The notes beneath the pieces were generated by a model. That model had not been told where the DNA came from. It ran no database searches and worked only from the letters and a program-made list of their open reading frames with translations. Source: Novosphingobium aerophilum (GTDB taxonomy: Bacteria; Pseudomonadota; Alphaproteobacteria; Sphingomonadales; Sphingomonadaceae). From it: a DNA stretch of 64,000 bases. The stretch lies in the NCBI RefSeq assembly GCF_014230305.1, contig NZ_JACLAU010000005.1, forward strand, positions 62,001-126,000. The letters run 5' to 3'. A program made the position numbers and the translations under genes. Positions 27,807-36,855 of the stretch are shown here, in pieces. Position 1 is the first letter of the stretch, and every line of letters begins with the position of its first letter.

Positions 27807-28133
27807 GGTCGTCTCCCTTTCATTTGGTTTCAGGCCTCGCCGCGCCTGCAGCATGTGCGCGCGGCTCGCAGCCAGTCTGACCTGGCCTTGATCCCGGCCG
27901 GTGCCCTGGTTCGCATCGTCACCGGGTCGACCAATGCGATCATCGCTGCGTCCAGCCTAGCGCGGAGCATGCACCACAGGCCAGCGGAATTTTAGCAGTT
28001 TTGCGTGGTTTTCGGAAAAATAATACTATCATGTGGGAGGATAGACGATAACCTTACCGGCGCCTGAGGTCAATTGACGGCGGTCCCTGGCGGATTGCAT
28101 GACGCCGGTGGATCACGTTGGGAGTTGGTGACT
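27807..28133. other. 327-base non-coding region between the VOC gene and the acyl-CoA dehydrogenase
   Basis: No coding frame here looks real. It holds an AT-rich stretch at 27985-28035, with TTGCGT (28001-28006) and TACTAT (28024-28029) separated by 17 bases, a plausible promoter for the plus-strand acyl-CoA dehydrogenase. A perfect 10-bp palindrome GTCAATTGAC lies at 28069-28078 and could bind a regulator. The shared dyad operator is not evident in this gap. Confidence 0.45.
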
Positions 28134-29831
28134 TTGAGTTACACAGATCAGGCGGAGGCTTTGCTCTGGCACCTGCAACACGTGCCGTTTCGCGCTGACC
28201 TTGCTGCAGCCCGACCGGAAGCCTGTGACAACGAACTCTGGGCCGGAATCGTGCGGGAAGCAGCGCAGTTCGCCGAAGGCGTGCTTGATCCGCTGGGCCA
28301 TGAGCTTGACCGCAATGGCGCCCGGCGGATTGATGGCCGGGTCGTCACCGCACCGGTGCATCATGCCGCCTGGCAGCAATTCCGCGAGCTTGGCTGGATG
28401 ACCATGGTGGCCCGGGAGCCCGTCGGCCAGGGCTTGCCTCTGGCGCTGCTTGGGGCCTGTGAGGAACTGTTCAACCGGGCCTCTGCTGCTTTCTACATGC
28501 TGCCGACGGCGACCCGTACTGCCGCCACGTTGATCGACCAGATTGCCCCCGGTCCGGTCCGGGATGACTGGGTTCCGCGGTTGCTTGCCGGCGAATGGGC
28601 GGCGACGATCTGCATTTCCGAACCCGATGCCGGGTCTGACGTCGGACGCATCCGCACACAGGCCCGGCGTGATGGTGACGGGTGGACCGTTACCGGGGAA
28701 AAGTGCTGGATTTCGTTCGGCGACCACGATCTGGCCGCCCGGATTGGCCATATGGCGCTGGCGCGCAGCAATACGACGCCCGGCGTCAAGGGCCTCAGTC
28801 TGTTTCTGATTCCCTCGATCCGCGACGATGGCGTTCCCAATGGTGTGTCCGCGCGGCGAATCGAGGAGAAGCTGGGCCTCCACGGTTCGCCCACGTGCCA
28901 GATGGGGTTCGATGGGGCCGAGGCAATTCTTCTGGGCGAAGAGGGCAGGGGCCTGCAAAGCCTGTTCCCGATGATGTTGCAGATGCGCCTCGCCTGCGGA
29001 CCTCAGGGTACGGGCGTGGCGACGGCGGCCTACGCGACGGCCCTGGCCTATGCCCAGGACCGCCGGCAGGGTGGCACCGCCGATGCCGCGCCCGTCCCGA
29101 TCGCAACCCACGTCGATGTGCAGCGACAATTGCTCGACATGGCCGCCTCGGTTGAGCTGAACCGAGCCCTGCATCTGACCGCCGCCAATGCGCTGGACCT
29201 GGCCGAGGCTGCGGCCGATCCCGGCCGGCGCGCGCATTGGATGGAACTGGCGCAGTTTCTGCTGCCGCTGGTGAAGGACGGCGGGGCCTGGGCTGCCTGT
29301 GATGTTGCCAGCAAGGCCATTCAGGTGCTGGGCGGGGCAGGTTATACGCAGGCGTGGCCGGTCGAGCGCCACCTGCGCGACGCCCGCGTCTTTCCGATTT
29401 TCGAGGGAACCAGCGGCATTCAGGCGATCGACCTGCTCCATCGCCGTCTCTGGCGCGAGGGCACGCCCGGGTTGAGCGCTTTCGTCGCAGCGGTCCGGGC
29501 CGATGCCCTGGGCAATGCCGCCCTGACTGGTGCACTCGATCAGCTGGAAGCCGTTGTCCGGGTGATGAAGGACTGGAAGTCAAGCCCGCGCCGCGCCGAG
29601 GCTGGCGCTTCCGCCCTGCTCGATCTGTGCAAGGCTGTCGCACTTGGCTGGATGGCCGCGCGCATCGTGGCGAGGGCCGGGACCGACCCGGTCAGCTTGG
29701 GCATTCGTGCCGCTGCCGCCTATTGCCTGGCCGAACTCGAGCCACGCTGTGTCTGCCTGGCGCAGCTGGCCCTGCTTGGCGAGGAACGGTTGGACGGGGT
29801 GGCTGCCCTGACCACGAGCAGCGCCCGCTAG
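28134..29831 (+). CDS. Acyl-CoA dehydrogenase (DmdC/FadE5-like, long form)
   Basis: The FAD enzyme of about 565 residues has the acyl-CoA dehydrogenase signatures ICISEPDAGSDVGRI and WTVTGEKCWISFGDHD, the LGGAGYTQAWPVERHLRDARV region and the catalytic Glu in FPIFEGTSGIQAIDLLHR. The extended C-terminal domain is typical of the 580-600 residue DmdC-like group. The start is uncertain: family proteins begin near LSYT, GGGAG lies 9 bases before a TTG at 28134, and in-frame GTG (28128) and TTG (28074) codons are alternatives. It precedes ferB and ferA, so desaturation of dihydroferuloyl-CoA to feruloyl-CoA is an attractive role (inference). Confidence 0.8.
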   Translation: MSYTDQAEALLWHLQHVPFRADLAAARPEACDNELWAGIVREAAQFAEGVLDPLGHELDRNGARRIDGRVVTAPVHHAAWQQFRELGWMTMVAREPVGQGLPLALLGACEELFNRASAAFYMLPTATRTAATLIDQIAPGPVRDDWVPRLLAGEWAATICISEPDAGSDVGRIRTQARRDGDGWTVTGEKCWISFGDHDLAARIGHMALARSNTTPGVKGLSLFLIPSIRDDGVPNGVSARRIEEKLGLHGSPTCQMGFDGAEAILLGEEGRGLQSLFPMMLQMRLACGPQGTGVATAAYATALAYAQDRRQGGTADAAPVPIATHVDVQRQLLDMAASVELNRALHLTAANALDLAEAAADPGRRAHWMELAQFLLPLVKDGGAWAACDVASKAIQVLGGAGYTQAWPVERHLRDARVFPIFEGTSGIQAIDLLHRRLWREGTPGLSAFVAAVRADALGNAALTGALDQLEAVVRVMKDWKSSPRRAEAGASALLDLCKAVALGWMAARIVARAGTDPVSLGIRAAAAYCLAELEPRCVCLAQLALLGEERLDGVAALTTSSAR

Positions 29832-29982
29832 AGGCGGCCTTCATTACGCGAACTTTGTGGGCCGGTGTCGCTGTTGCACGTCCGCGTGCCCAACCGGATG
29901 CCCGTTCGACTTGACCTTGGGGCATCGCGGCAGAGGTGCGGACCGATCTTCCTGCCTCTTGGTGCATGACCGTCAGAAAGCT

Positions 29983-30020
29983 ATTGCATATAGCAATTGT
30001 GATGTTATCCAGTATAGCAA
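29983..30020. promoter_or_regulatory. Probable operator region of the ferBA transcript
   Basis: ATTGC-ATATA-GCAAT (29983-29997) is a perfect inverted repeat, and the octamer TATAGCAA occurs twice in direct orientation 24 bases apart (29989-29996 and 30013-30020). These sit 27-64 bases upstream of the ferB start and differ from the dyad used elsewhere. In SYK-6 ferBA is controlled by the MarR-type repressor FerC responding to CoA esters; a similar protein could bind here, but no ferC lies next to it. Confidence 0.55.
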
Positions 30021-30046
30021 AATGCCGTCATCTGCAGGGGTACACC

Positions 30047-30883
30047 ATGTCTGATCGTGCCGAAGAAGATACCGTTGCCGTCACCGTCGAGAACCGGATC
30101 GCCTGGGTCTCGTTCAATCGTCCGGAAAAGCGCAATTGCATGAGCCCCAAGCTCAACCGCCAGATGCGGCGAGTGCTGGAGGAGCTGGAGTTTCGCGACG
30201 ATGTCGGCCTGGTAGTGCTGACCGGCGAGGGTACGGCCTGGTCGGCGGGCATGGACCTGAAAGAGTATTTCCGCGAGAACGAGCAGAAGGGTCTGGGCGC
30301 CACGCGCGGCGCCCAGCGCGAGGCCTATTCGTGGTGGGAACGGCTGCGCTGGTACGAGAAGCCGACGATCGCGATGATCAACGGCTGGTGCTTTGGCGGG
30401 GCCTACGGGCCGCTGTTCGCTTGCGATCTGGCGGTGGCCGCGGAAGATGCCCAGTTCGGCCTGTCCGAGATCAATTGGGGCATCCTGCCGGGCGGCGGCG
30501 CGAGCAAGGTCATTGCCGAGCTAACCGGGTTCCGCAATGCCATGTACCACGCCATGATGGGCGAAAACGTGGACGGCCGTAAGGCCGCCGAATGGGGCTT
30601 GGTCAATGAAGCCGTGCCGGCAGACCGGCTCAAGGCCCGCGTGCTCGAGATCGCCGAAGTGCTGCTGGCCAAGAACCCGCAGGCGCTGCGGTCCACCAAG
30701 TGGGCGGTGCGCCGCGTGCGCGAGATGACCTATGACAATGCCGAGGACTATCTGATCCGCGCCCAGGAAGCGGCCAACTACTTCGACTCCGAGGGCCGCA
30801 AGGAAGCGACCCGCCAGTTCATCGACGATAAGACCTTCAAGCCCGGCCTTGGCGCCTACGACGTGAACAAGCAGCGCGACTGA
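30047..30883 (+). CDS. ferB: Feruloyl-CoA hydratase/lyase (FerB / HCHL type)
   Basis: The 278-residue crotonase-fold enzyme hydrates feruloyl-CoA and splits it to vanillin and acetyl-CoA. It matches Pseudomonas HCHL closely: FNRPEKRNCMSP, SAGMDLKEYFRE (with the oxyanion-hole Met69 and Tyr74 region), IAMINGWCFGGAYGP and the catalytic Glu141 in GLSEINWGILPG, equivalent to Glu143 of HCHL. The C-terminal REMTYDNAEDYL and FIDDKTFKPGLGAY segments are also shared. An AGGGGT site precedes the ATG. It is 27 bases upstream of an ADP-forming CoA synthetase, the same order as ferBA in Sphingobium SYK-6, which firmly fixes the role. Confidence 0.92.
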   Translation: MSDRAEEDTVAVTVENRIAWVSFNRPEKRNCMSPKLNRQMRRVLEELEFRDDVGLVVLTGEGTAWSAGMDLKEYFRENEQKGLGATRGAQREAYSWWERLRWYEKPTIAMINGWCFGGAYGPLFACDLAVAAEDAQFGLSEINWGILPGGGASKVIAELTGFRNAMYHAMMGENVDGRKAAEWGLVNEAVPADRLKARVLEIAEVLLAKNPQALRSTKWAVRRVREMTYDNAEDYLIRAQEAANYFDSEGRKEATRQFIDDKTFKPGLGAYDVNKQRD

Positions 30884-30910
30884 CCACCGCGATCGGGGGA
30901 GAGCTTCACG

Positions 30911-33025
30911 ATGAACCGGCCGGATAGTGCCATGATCGCCCGCCTGCTGCGGCCCCGTTCGGTGGCCGTGGTGGGGGCGAGCGACAAGCCCGGGGCGCTT
31001 GGCGCCACCTTGATGAGCAACCTCGATCGCGCCGGGTTTGCCGGCGCGATTTACCCGATCAATCCCAACCGCACCGCGATCGGCGCGCGGCCGTGCCTGC
31101 CGTCGATCGACAATCTGCCCGAAGGCGTGGATGCGGCGGTGCTGGCGATCCCGCGCGCAGGCGTGCTGGATGCGCTGCGCGCGCTGGCGGCGCGCAAGGT
31201 TGGCTCGGCGATCGTGTTTGCCGCCGGATTTGCCGAAGGCGGCCCCGAGGGCGCGGCCGAGCAGGTCGAGATCGCGCGGATCGCAGCAGACGCGGGCATG
31301 GTGATCGAAGGCCCGAATTGCCTCGGGCTGATCAACCATGTTGACGGGGTGCCGCTGACCTTTGTCGAGACCGAATGCCGGGCTCCGGCCGGTCGGCGCG
31401 CGGTGTGCGTGGTTTCGCAGTCCGGAGCCATGGCCGCGGTGCTGTGCTCCACGCTGCTGTCGCGCGATGTCGCGGCGAGCTTTTCGGTCTCGACCGGCAA
31501 CGAGGCCGCGAGCGGGGTGGAAGACTATCTCGACTGGCTGATCGATGAGCCGAACACTCATGTGATCGCGATGATCGTCGAGCAGTTCCGCGCCCCGGCC
31601 CGGTTTCTGGCGGCAGCGGCGCGGGCCCGCGCAGCGGGCAAGCCGATCGTGCTGCTGCACCCCGGCAAATCGAGCGCGGCGCGCGAATCCGCGGCGACCC
31701 ATACCGGGGCGCTGGCCGGCGATTACCAGCTGATGCGGGCCAAGGTTGAACGCGCGGGCGTGGTCTTTGCCGAATCGCTCGAAGAGTTGGGCGACATTGC
31801 CGAGATCCTGGTCCGCTGCCCGCCGTTGGCTCCGGCCGGGATCGCGGTGCTGGGCGAATCCGGCGCGTTCAAGGCGCTGACGCTCGATCTGGCCGAGGAA
31901 CTGGGGCTGCCGCTGGCCGTCCTGGGAGACGACAATGCCCCGGCGCTGCGGGCGGCCCTGCCGCCGTTTGTGCCCGTCAGCAACCCGCTCGACATCACCG
32001 CGCAGGGTCTGAGCCAACCGGTGATCTACACCCAGACCCTGACCGCACTGTTCGATGATGTGCGGGTCGGCGGGGTCGTGGCCGGGATCATCCAGGGCGA
32101 TCCGGTGACGGCGCAGATCAAGGTGCCGGCGATCCTGGCTGCGCTGCAAGGACGCACTTTGACCAAGCCGCTGGTGTTTGCCGGGCTCGATGAAGGCGCC
32201 GACATTCCTGCGCATCACGTTGCTGCCCTGCGTGAAGCCGGCGTGCCATGGTTCCCTTCGACCGAGCGCGTTTTTCGGGCGTTCTCGCGGCTGATGCGGC
32301 TGGCGCGGCGCGATCTGGTCGATGCTGCACCCGCGCCAACCCCTGTGCCTGGCCTGGCCGACGCCTTGGGCGTGGTGCCAGAGTATCGCGCCAAGGCGCT
32401 GCTGGGCCCGCTGGGCGTCTCGTTCCCGGCCGGGCGCTTTGCCGACAACGTGGACGCAGCGGCGGCCGCCGCCGAGGCGCTGGGCTACCCGGTGGCGATG
32501 AAGGCTCAAGCCGCGGCGCTCAGCCACAAGAGCGATGCCGGCGGGGTGATCCTGAACCTGGCCGATGCCGCCGCCGTGCAGGCCGCCTGGGCGACGATGC
32601 AGGCCAGTGTCGCGGCTTATGATCCTACGATCGTGCTTGACGGTGTGCTGATCGAAGCGATGGGCCGGCGCGGGGTCGAGATGATCGTCGGTGCGAAGAA
32701 CGACCCCGAATGGGGGCCGGTCGTGCTCGCCGGGTTCGGCGGGGTCACGGCTGAAATCCTGCAGGACGTGCGGCTGCTGACGCCGGACCTGTCCGAGGAG
32801 GCGATCATCGCCGAGCTCATGCAATTGCGCAACGCGGCCCTGCTGGCAGGCTGGCGAGGCTCGCCTGAGCTCGACGTGCCAGCGCTGGCGCGGCTGATCC
32901 GCAGCGTGGGCGCGGTGCTGCTGGCCGAGCCGGGCCTGCGTGAGCTCGATCTGAACCCGGTCATCCTCCATCCACTGGGGCAGGGCGTGGTCGCGCTTGA
33001 CGCGCTCATGCTGGTGGCGCCCTAG
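30911..33025 (+). CDS. ferA: Feruloyl-CoA synthetase FerA (ADP-forming acyl-CoA synthetase family)
   Basis: The 704-residue protein is an NDP-forming acyl-CoA synthetase: a CoA-binding Rossmann domain (residues 8-130, SVAVVGASDKPGALGATL), succinyl-CoA-synthetase-like domains (about 160-460) with the phospho-histidine candidate H264 in AATHTGALAGDY, and a C-terminal ATP-grasp domain (about 475-704, YPVAMKAQAAALSHKSDAGG). SYK-6 FerA is the unusual feruloyl-CoA synthetase of this family rather than the AMP-forming one, and it likewise follows ferB. GGGGGAGAG precedes the start. It converts ferulate (and probably p-coumarate and sinapate) to CoA esters for FerB. Confidence 0.9.
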   Translation: MNRPDSAMIARLLRPRSVAVVGASDKPGALGATLMSNLDRAGFAGAIYPINPNRTAIGARPCLPSIDNLPEGVDAAVLAIPRAGVLDALRALAARKVGSAIVFAAGFAEGGPEGAAEQVEIARIAADAGMVIEGPNCLGLINHVDGVPLTFVETECRAPAGRRAVCVVSQSGAMAAVLCSTLLSRDVAASFSVSTGNEAASGVEDYLDWLIDEPNTHVIAMIVEQFRAPARFLAAAARARAAGKPIVLLHPGKSSAARESAATHTGALAGDYQLMRAKVERAGVVFAESLEELGDIAEILVRCPPLAPAGIAVLGESGAFKALTLDLAEELGLPLAVLGDDNAPALRAALPPFVPVSNPLDITAQGLSQPVIYTQTLTALFDDVRVGGVVAGIIQGDPVTAQIKVPAILAALQGRTLTKPLVFAGLDEGADIPAHHVAALREAGVPWFPSTERVFRAFSRLMRLARRDLVDAAPAPTPVPGLADALGVVPEYRAKALLGPLGVSFPAGRFADNVDAAAAAAEALGYPVAMKAQAAALSHKSDAGGVILNLADAAAVQAAWATMQASVAAYDPTIVLDGVLIEAMGRRGVEMIVGAKNDPEWGPVVLAGFGGVTAEILQDVRLLTPDLSEEAIIAELMQLRNAALLAGWRGSPELDVPALARLIRSVGAVLLAEPGLRELDLNPVILHPLGQGVVALDALMLVAP

Positions 33026-33086
33026 TTCGCTGTCGCCAGACGAAGAAACCGACCGTAAGCTGTGCGGCGGGATAAGGGAGAGAGCA

Positions 33087-34415
33087 ATGGATGTCAGTCC
33101 GTCGGTTTCGAGCGATGATCCGCGCCGCATACTGGCGCAGTCGCCGATGCGGCTGGCGCAGGTTGTGGCGATCGCGATCTGCGTGCTGCTGAACGCGCTC
33201 GACGGGTTCGACGTGCTGGCAATCAGCTTTGCTTCGCCCGGGATCGCCAAGGAGTGGCAGGTCGAGCGGGTCGCGCTCGGCGCGGTGCTGTCGATGGAGC
33301 TGTTCGGTATGGCCTTCGGGTCGGTCGTGCTGGGGCATGCCGCTGATCGGCTCGGTCGCCGGGTGACCGCAATTGGCTGCCTCTGCGTGATGGCATCCGG
33401 TATGTTCGCCACCACGCAGGTCAATTCGATTGGGGCGCTGGCGGCAACCCGTCTGTTCACGGGCCTGGGCATTGGGGGCATGCTGGCCACGGTCAATGCG
33501 CTGGTCGCGGAATATGCCAACAGCAAGTGGCGCAGCGCGGCGGTGGTGATCATGGCGGCCGGCTATCCGTTGGGCGGGGTTGCCGGCGGCGCGATCGCCA
33601 GCCAGCTGCTGGCCCATGGCGACTGGCGACATGTATTCTGGCTCGGTGCCGGGGTGACGGCGCTGTGCCTGCCGCTGGTGCTGCTGCTGATGCCCGAACC
33701 CGTCGGCGCGCTGCTACAGAACCGGCGCGGCGATACGCTGGCGCGGGTCAATCACACGCTGCGCAAGCTTGGCCACCGGGCGGTGGATGCCTTGCCGCCG
33801 GTGGAGCCGGAGGCACCGCAGACGCATATGGCTGCCCTGTTCACGAAGCAGATGGCGCCAGTTACCATCTTGCTGACGCTGGCTTACTTCCTGCACATCA
33901 TGACCTTCTACTTCATCCTGAAATGGGTGCCGAAGATCGTTGTAGACATGGGCTTTTCGACCCCTGCGGCCGGCGGCATCCTGGTCTGGGTGAATGTTGG
34001 CGGCCTGGCCGGAAGCCTGCTGTTCAGCGTGCTGTCGCTGCGGTTTCCGCTGCGCTGGCTGTTGGTGGCCTTCATGGTGGCTTCCACCGTGATGATCACG
34101 CTGTTCGGCCAAGGCCAGGCTGACTTGCATGCTCTGGCCTGGGCCGCAGCCGCGGGCGGGTTCTTCAGCAATGCTGTGGTTGTCGGTCTTTATGCGCTGG
34201 TCGCGGCCTCGTTCCCCACCGCCATCCGCGGCGGGGGCACCGGCTTCGTCATCGGCGTCGGCCGGGGCGGGGCGGCGCTCAGCCCGATCGTGGGCGGGGT
34301 GCTGTTTCAGGCCGGGATGACGCTGGGACTGGTGGCGGCGGTCATGGCGTGCGGGTCTCTGCTTGCGGCGGCGGCGCTGCTAGCGCTGCCCCGGCGCGAG
34401 GCGGAGGTCCACTGA
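33087..34415 (+). CDS. MFS aromatic acid:H+ symporter (AAHS family)
   Basis: The 442-residue inner-membrane carrier has NALDGFDVLAISFASPGIA in TM1, the LDGFD motif of the aromatic-acid symporters (PcaK, VanK, BenK), and loop 2-3 GHAADRLGRRVTAIG. TM4 is FTGLGIGGMLATVNALVAEY. It follows ferA by 61 bases on the same strand, with AAGGGAGAGAG before the start, so uptake of ferulate or a related hydroxycinnamate is likely (inference). About 12 membrane segments are visible. Confidence 0.85.
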   Translation: MDVSPSVSSDDPRRILAQSPMRLAQVVAIAICVLLNALDGFDVLAISFASPGIAKEWQVERVALGAVLSMELFGMAFGSVVLGHAADRLGRRVTAIGCLCVMASGMFATTQVNSIGALAATRLFTGLGIGGMLATVNALVAEYANSKWRSAAVVIMAAGYPLGGVAGGAIASQLLAHGDWRHVFWLGAGVTALCLPLVLLLMPEPVGALLQNRRGDTLARVNHTLRKLGHRAVDALPPVEPEAPQTHMAALFTKQMAPVTILLTLAYFLHIMTFYFILKWVPKIVVDMGFSTPAAGGILVWVNVGGLAGSLLFSVLSLRFPLRWLLVAFMVASTVMITLFGQGQADLHALAWAAAAGGFFSNAVVVGLYALVAASFPTAIRGGGTGFVIGVGRGGAALSPIVGGVLFQAGMTLGLVAAVMACGSLLAAAALLALPRREAEVH

Positions 34416-34514
34416 GCGCAGGCGCCTGGCCCATTGGAATCACGGGGTTGACCGCCGTTCGGGCCGCAGGTCGTCGGGACCTGGCGCGGTGAGTCCGGAG
34501 AGGAGCGGGAGACT

Positions 34515-35315
34515 ATGCTCAACCACATGATCGAAGCGACGATTGCCTATGCCGCGCGGATGCCTCTGCGCCAGCGCTATTATGCCAACGATCATGCCCG
34601 TGACACGGTGGTGATCGAGCCACACGGCATGCCGCTCAGCGACGCACGAGCGGCTCCGGCCAGCCTCGATGCTGAAGGGTTTCAGCTGGTCCGACATGCC
34701 AGCCGGGTGACTGATTTTGAGGACCCCGCCGAGGTCGCGGCGATCTATTCGGGTGAGATTGTTGAACTGCTGCTGGGGCTGACCGGCGCCGATGCGGTCT
34801 TCGTCACGGCTCCGGGCATCCTGCGCTTTGCCGAGAGTTCGGGGCGGGCAGGATCGCGCAACAATTCGATGCCGGCGCGCTTTGCCCATGTCGATGTCTC
34901 GACCGAAACCTCGGCCGCCTTTGCAGCCAGGGGGCTGCCCGAAGGTAAGGCGATGCGGCGATATGCGCAGTTCAACCTCTGGCGGTCCATTGGCGGAGTG
35001 CCGCAGGATGTGCCGCTTGCCGTGGCCGATGCGCGCAGCGTTGCGGCCGAGGACCTGATGATCGCCGATGCCGTGTTCGACGAGCCGGGCCGGCCCGAAT
35101 GGAGCTTTGACAGCTATCTCGTGGCGCACAATCCGGCCCATCGCTGGTGCTGGTATCCTGATATGACCCGCGATGAAGTGCTGGTCTTCCGCACCGGCGA
35201 TTCGCGTGATCCTCGGCCGGTGCCCCATGTCGCGTTCGACAATCCACTGGCCCCGCTGGACTGTCCGCCACGCGTCAGCATCGAGATGCGGGCAGCGGCC
35301 TACTGGTACGCTTGA
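34515..35315 (+). CDS. CmcJ/NvfI-family oxygenase-like protein (candidate Fe(II)/2-oxoglutarate enzyme)
   Basis: The 266-residue protein belongs to the CmcJ/NvfI/AsaB hydroxylase-desaturase family. It has H125-x-D127 in FAHVDVS and H209 in NPAHRWCWYPDM, consistent with a two-His-one-carboxylate iron site, and R226 in EVLVFRTGDS, a candidate for binding an oxo-acid cosubstrate. FNLWRSIGGVPQDVPLAVAD is the conserved family core. NvfI and relatives are Fe(II)/2-oxoglutarate oxidases in fungal and bacterial secondary metabolism; a role in lignin catabolism is not established to my knowledge. It lies between the AAHS transporter and a lignostilbene dioxygenase on the same strand. A paralogue lies at 38351-39202. 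Confidence 0.72.
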   Translation: MLNHMIEATIAYAARMPLRQRYYANDHARDTVVIEPHGMPLSDARAAPASLDAEGFQLVRHASRVTDFEDPAEVAAIYSGEIVELLLGLTGADAVFVTAPGILRFAESSGRAGSRNNSMPARFAHVDVSTETSAAFAARGLPEGKAMRRYAQFNLWRSIGGVPQDVPLAVADARSVAAEDLMIADAVFDEPGRPEWSFDSYLVAHNPAHRWCWYPDMTRDEVLVFRTGDSRDPRPVPHVAFDNPLAPLDCPPRVSIEMRAAAYWYA

Positions 35316-35344
35316 ACGGGCTTGCCAAGTCTCGGCTCCTTCGC

Positions 35345-35363
35345 CACAATTGCTACCAATTGT
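35345..35363 (+). promoter_or_regulatory. Inverted repeat upstream of the lignostilbene dioxygenase
   Basis: ACAATT-GCTACC-AATTGT (35346-35363) is a perfect 6-bp inverted repeat with a 6-base spacer, ending 20 bases before the start codon. The 11-mer CACAATTGCTA at 35345-35355 also occurs, on the other strand, in the ferB control region (29991-30001), so the two promoters may share a regulator. Confidence 0.5.
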
Positions 35364-35382
35364 TATAAAAAGGGGACGGGAC

Positions 35383-36855
35383 ATGGCCGGCTTTCCGCAG
35401 AACCCGAACTACACCGGGTTGAACGCGCCGCAGGGTGACGAATACGATATTGCCGATCTGCCGGTGTCCGGAACCATTCCCCCGGACGTTGAAGGCACGT
35501 TTTTTCGCGCGGTCCCGAACCCGGCGTTCCCGCCGTTCCTGGACGACAGCGGAGCCATTCTCTCGGCCGATGGCATGATCTCGGCGATCCGGCTGGGCGG
35601 CGGCAAGGCATCGATCGCGATGCGCTACGTCGCAACCGCTCGCCACCGCGCCGAGGTTGAGGCCGGCCGGGCGCTGTTCGGCAAGTATCGCAATCCGTTT
35701 ACCGACCAGCCCGAGGCTCAGGGGGTCGATCGCACCGTCGCCAACACCACCCCGGTATGGCACGCGGGCCGGCTGCTGATGTGCAAGGAAGACGGACGCC
35801 CCTACCGGATCGATCCGGTGACGCTCGAAACGCTTGGGCAGTATGACTTCGACGGTGCCCTGCGATCCGAGACGATGACCGCGCATGTGCGGATCGATCC
35901 GGAAACGGGCGAGATGTTTTTCTTTGGCTACGAAGCCGGCGGGCTAGCCAGCACCACCGTCGCCTATGGTGTGGTGGATGCTGCCGGCAAACTGGTGCGC
36001 GAGCAATGGTTTGAAGCGCCCTACTGCGCGATGATGCACGATTTCACCATCACCGAGAACTATGCGTTGTTCCCGGTTTATCCGACCACTTGCGACCTCG
36101 AGCGCCTGCGTGCCGGAGGTGACCATTGGGTGCATCACCAGGAGCTTGATTCCTGGCTGGGGATCATGCCTCGTCATGGCGACGTGTCACAGCTTCGGTG
36201 GTTCCGTGGGCCGAAGGGCGTATCGTGCTATCATATGCTCAATGCGCACGAGGACGCCGCGGGGCTGATCCACTTTGACCAGTGCTTGTCGGACAGCAAT
36301 GCGTTCCCGTTCATCCGTGAGGCTTCCGGCATTGCGCTCCAGCAGTGGGAACTGAACGGTCGTCTGGCCCGCTGGACGGTCGATCCCAACGGCACGGCGG
36401 ATACGATTGTCGAGACTGTAATTGGACCTCCGGGCGACTTCCCCTTGATCCCGGCGGCGCAGCAAGGCCGTCCATCCGGCCATGGCTGGATGCTGACGAT
36501 GAACCCAGAGCGGCGTGGACCGCCACTGCTGGGGGGACCGGTGGGGGCGATGTTCGACCTGCTGATGCGGCTTGACCTGACCGGCGGTCCGCCGCAGGCG
36601 CTGGCGCTGGAACCGGGGATGTGCTTCAACGAACCGGTCCACGTCCCGGCCCGGGTGCCGGGTCACGATGGCTGGCTGGTGACCGTGGTCGATCGCCAGA
36701 CCGGGCCGGACAGCTTCGAGCACGAATGCTGGGTGATTGACGGCGGCAATATCGGGGCCGGGCCGGTGGCGCGGATCGGGATTCCCCGGCGGCTGCGCCC
36801 GCAGGTCCACGGCTGGTGGGTCAGCGCCGCCCAGCTGGCGCAGGCCCAGCCGTGA
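35383..36855 (+). CDS. Lignostilbene alpha,beta-dioxygenase (carotenoid cleavage oxygenase family), copy 1
   Basis: The 490-residue non-heme iron enzyme cleaves the central double bond of stilbenes such as lignostilbene to two vanillin-type aldehydes. All four iron His ligands are present: H168 (MTAHVRID), H219 (AMMHDFT), H284 (SCYHMLNA) and H476 (QVHGWW). The Tyr and Lys that contact the phenol in LsdA/NOV1 are kept (Y102 in KYRNP, K135 in LMCKEDG), but the position of Phe59 is Ile in AILSADGM. The start at 35383 gives the typical MAxFPxNPxYTG N terminus and follows AGGGGACGGG. It overlaps the next gene by 4 bases. Substrate range may differ from copy 2 at 62489. Confidence 0.87.
   Translation: MAGFPQNPNYTGLNAPQGDEYDIADLPVSGTIPPDVEGTFFRAVPNPAFPPFLDDSGAILSADGMISAIRLGGGKASIAMRYVATARHRAEVEAGRALFGKYRNPFTDQPEAQGVDRTVANTTPVWHAGRLLMCKEDGRPYRIDPVTLETLGQYDFDGALRSETMTAHVRIDPETGEMFFFGYEAGGLASTTVAYGVVDAAGKLVREQWFEAPYCAMMHDFTITENYALFPVYPTTCDLERLRAGGDHWVHHQELDSWLGIMPRHGDVSQLRWFRGPKGVSCYHMLNAHEDAAGLIHFDQCLSDSNAFPFIREASGIALQQWELNGRLARWTVDPNGTADTIVETVIGPPGDFPLIPAAQQGRPSGHGWMLTMNPERRGPPLLGGPVGAMFDLLMRLDLTGGPPQALALEPGMCFNEPVHVPARVPGHDGWLVTVVDRQTGPDSFEHECWVIDGGNIGAGPVARIGIPRRLRPQVHGWWVSAAQLAQAQP

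Noticed and set aside
30521..33553. A 1010-codon open frame on the minus strand across ferB, ferA and the transporter
   Set aside because: It is antisense to well-recognised genes, is rich in Arg, His and Gln in the low-complexity manner of high-GC shadow frames, and shows no domain.
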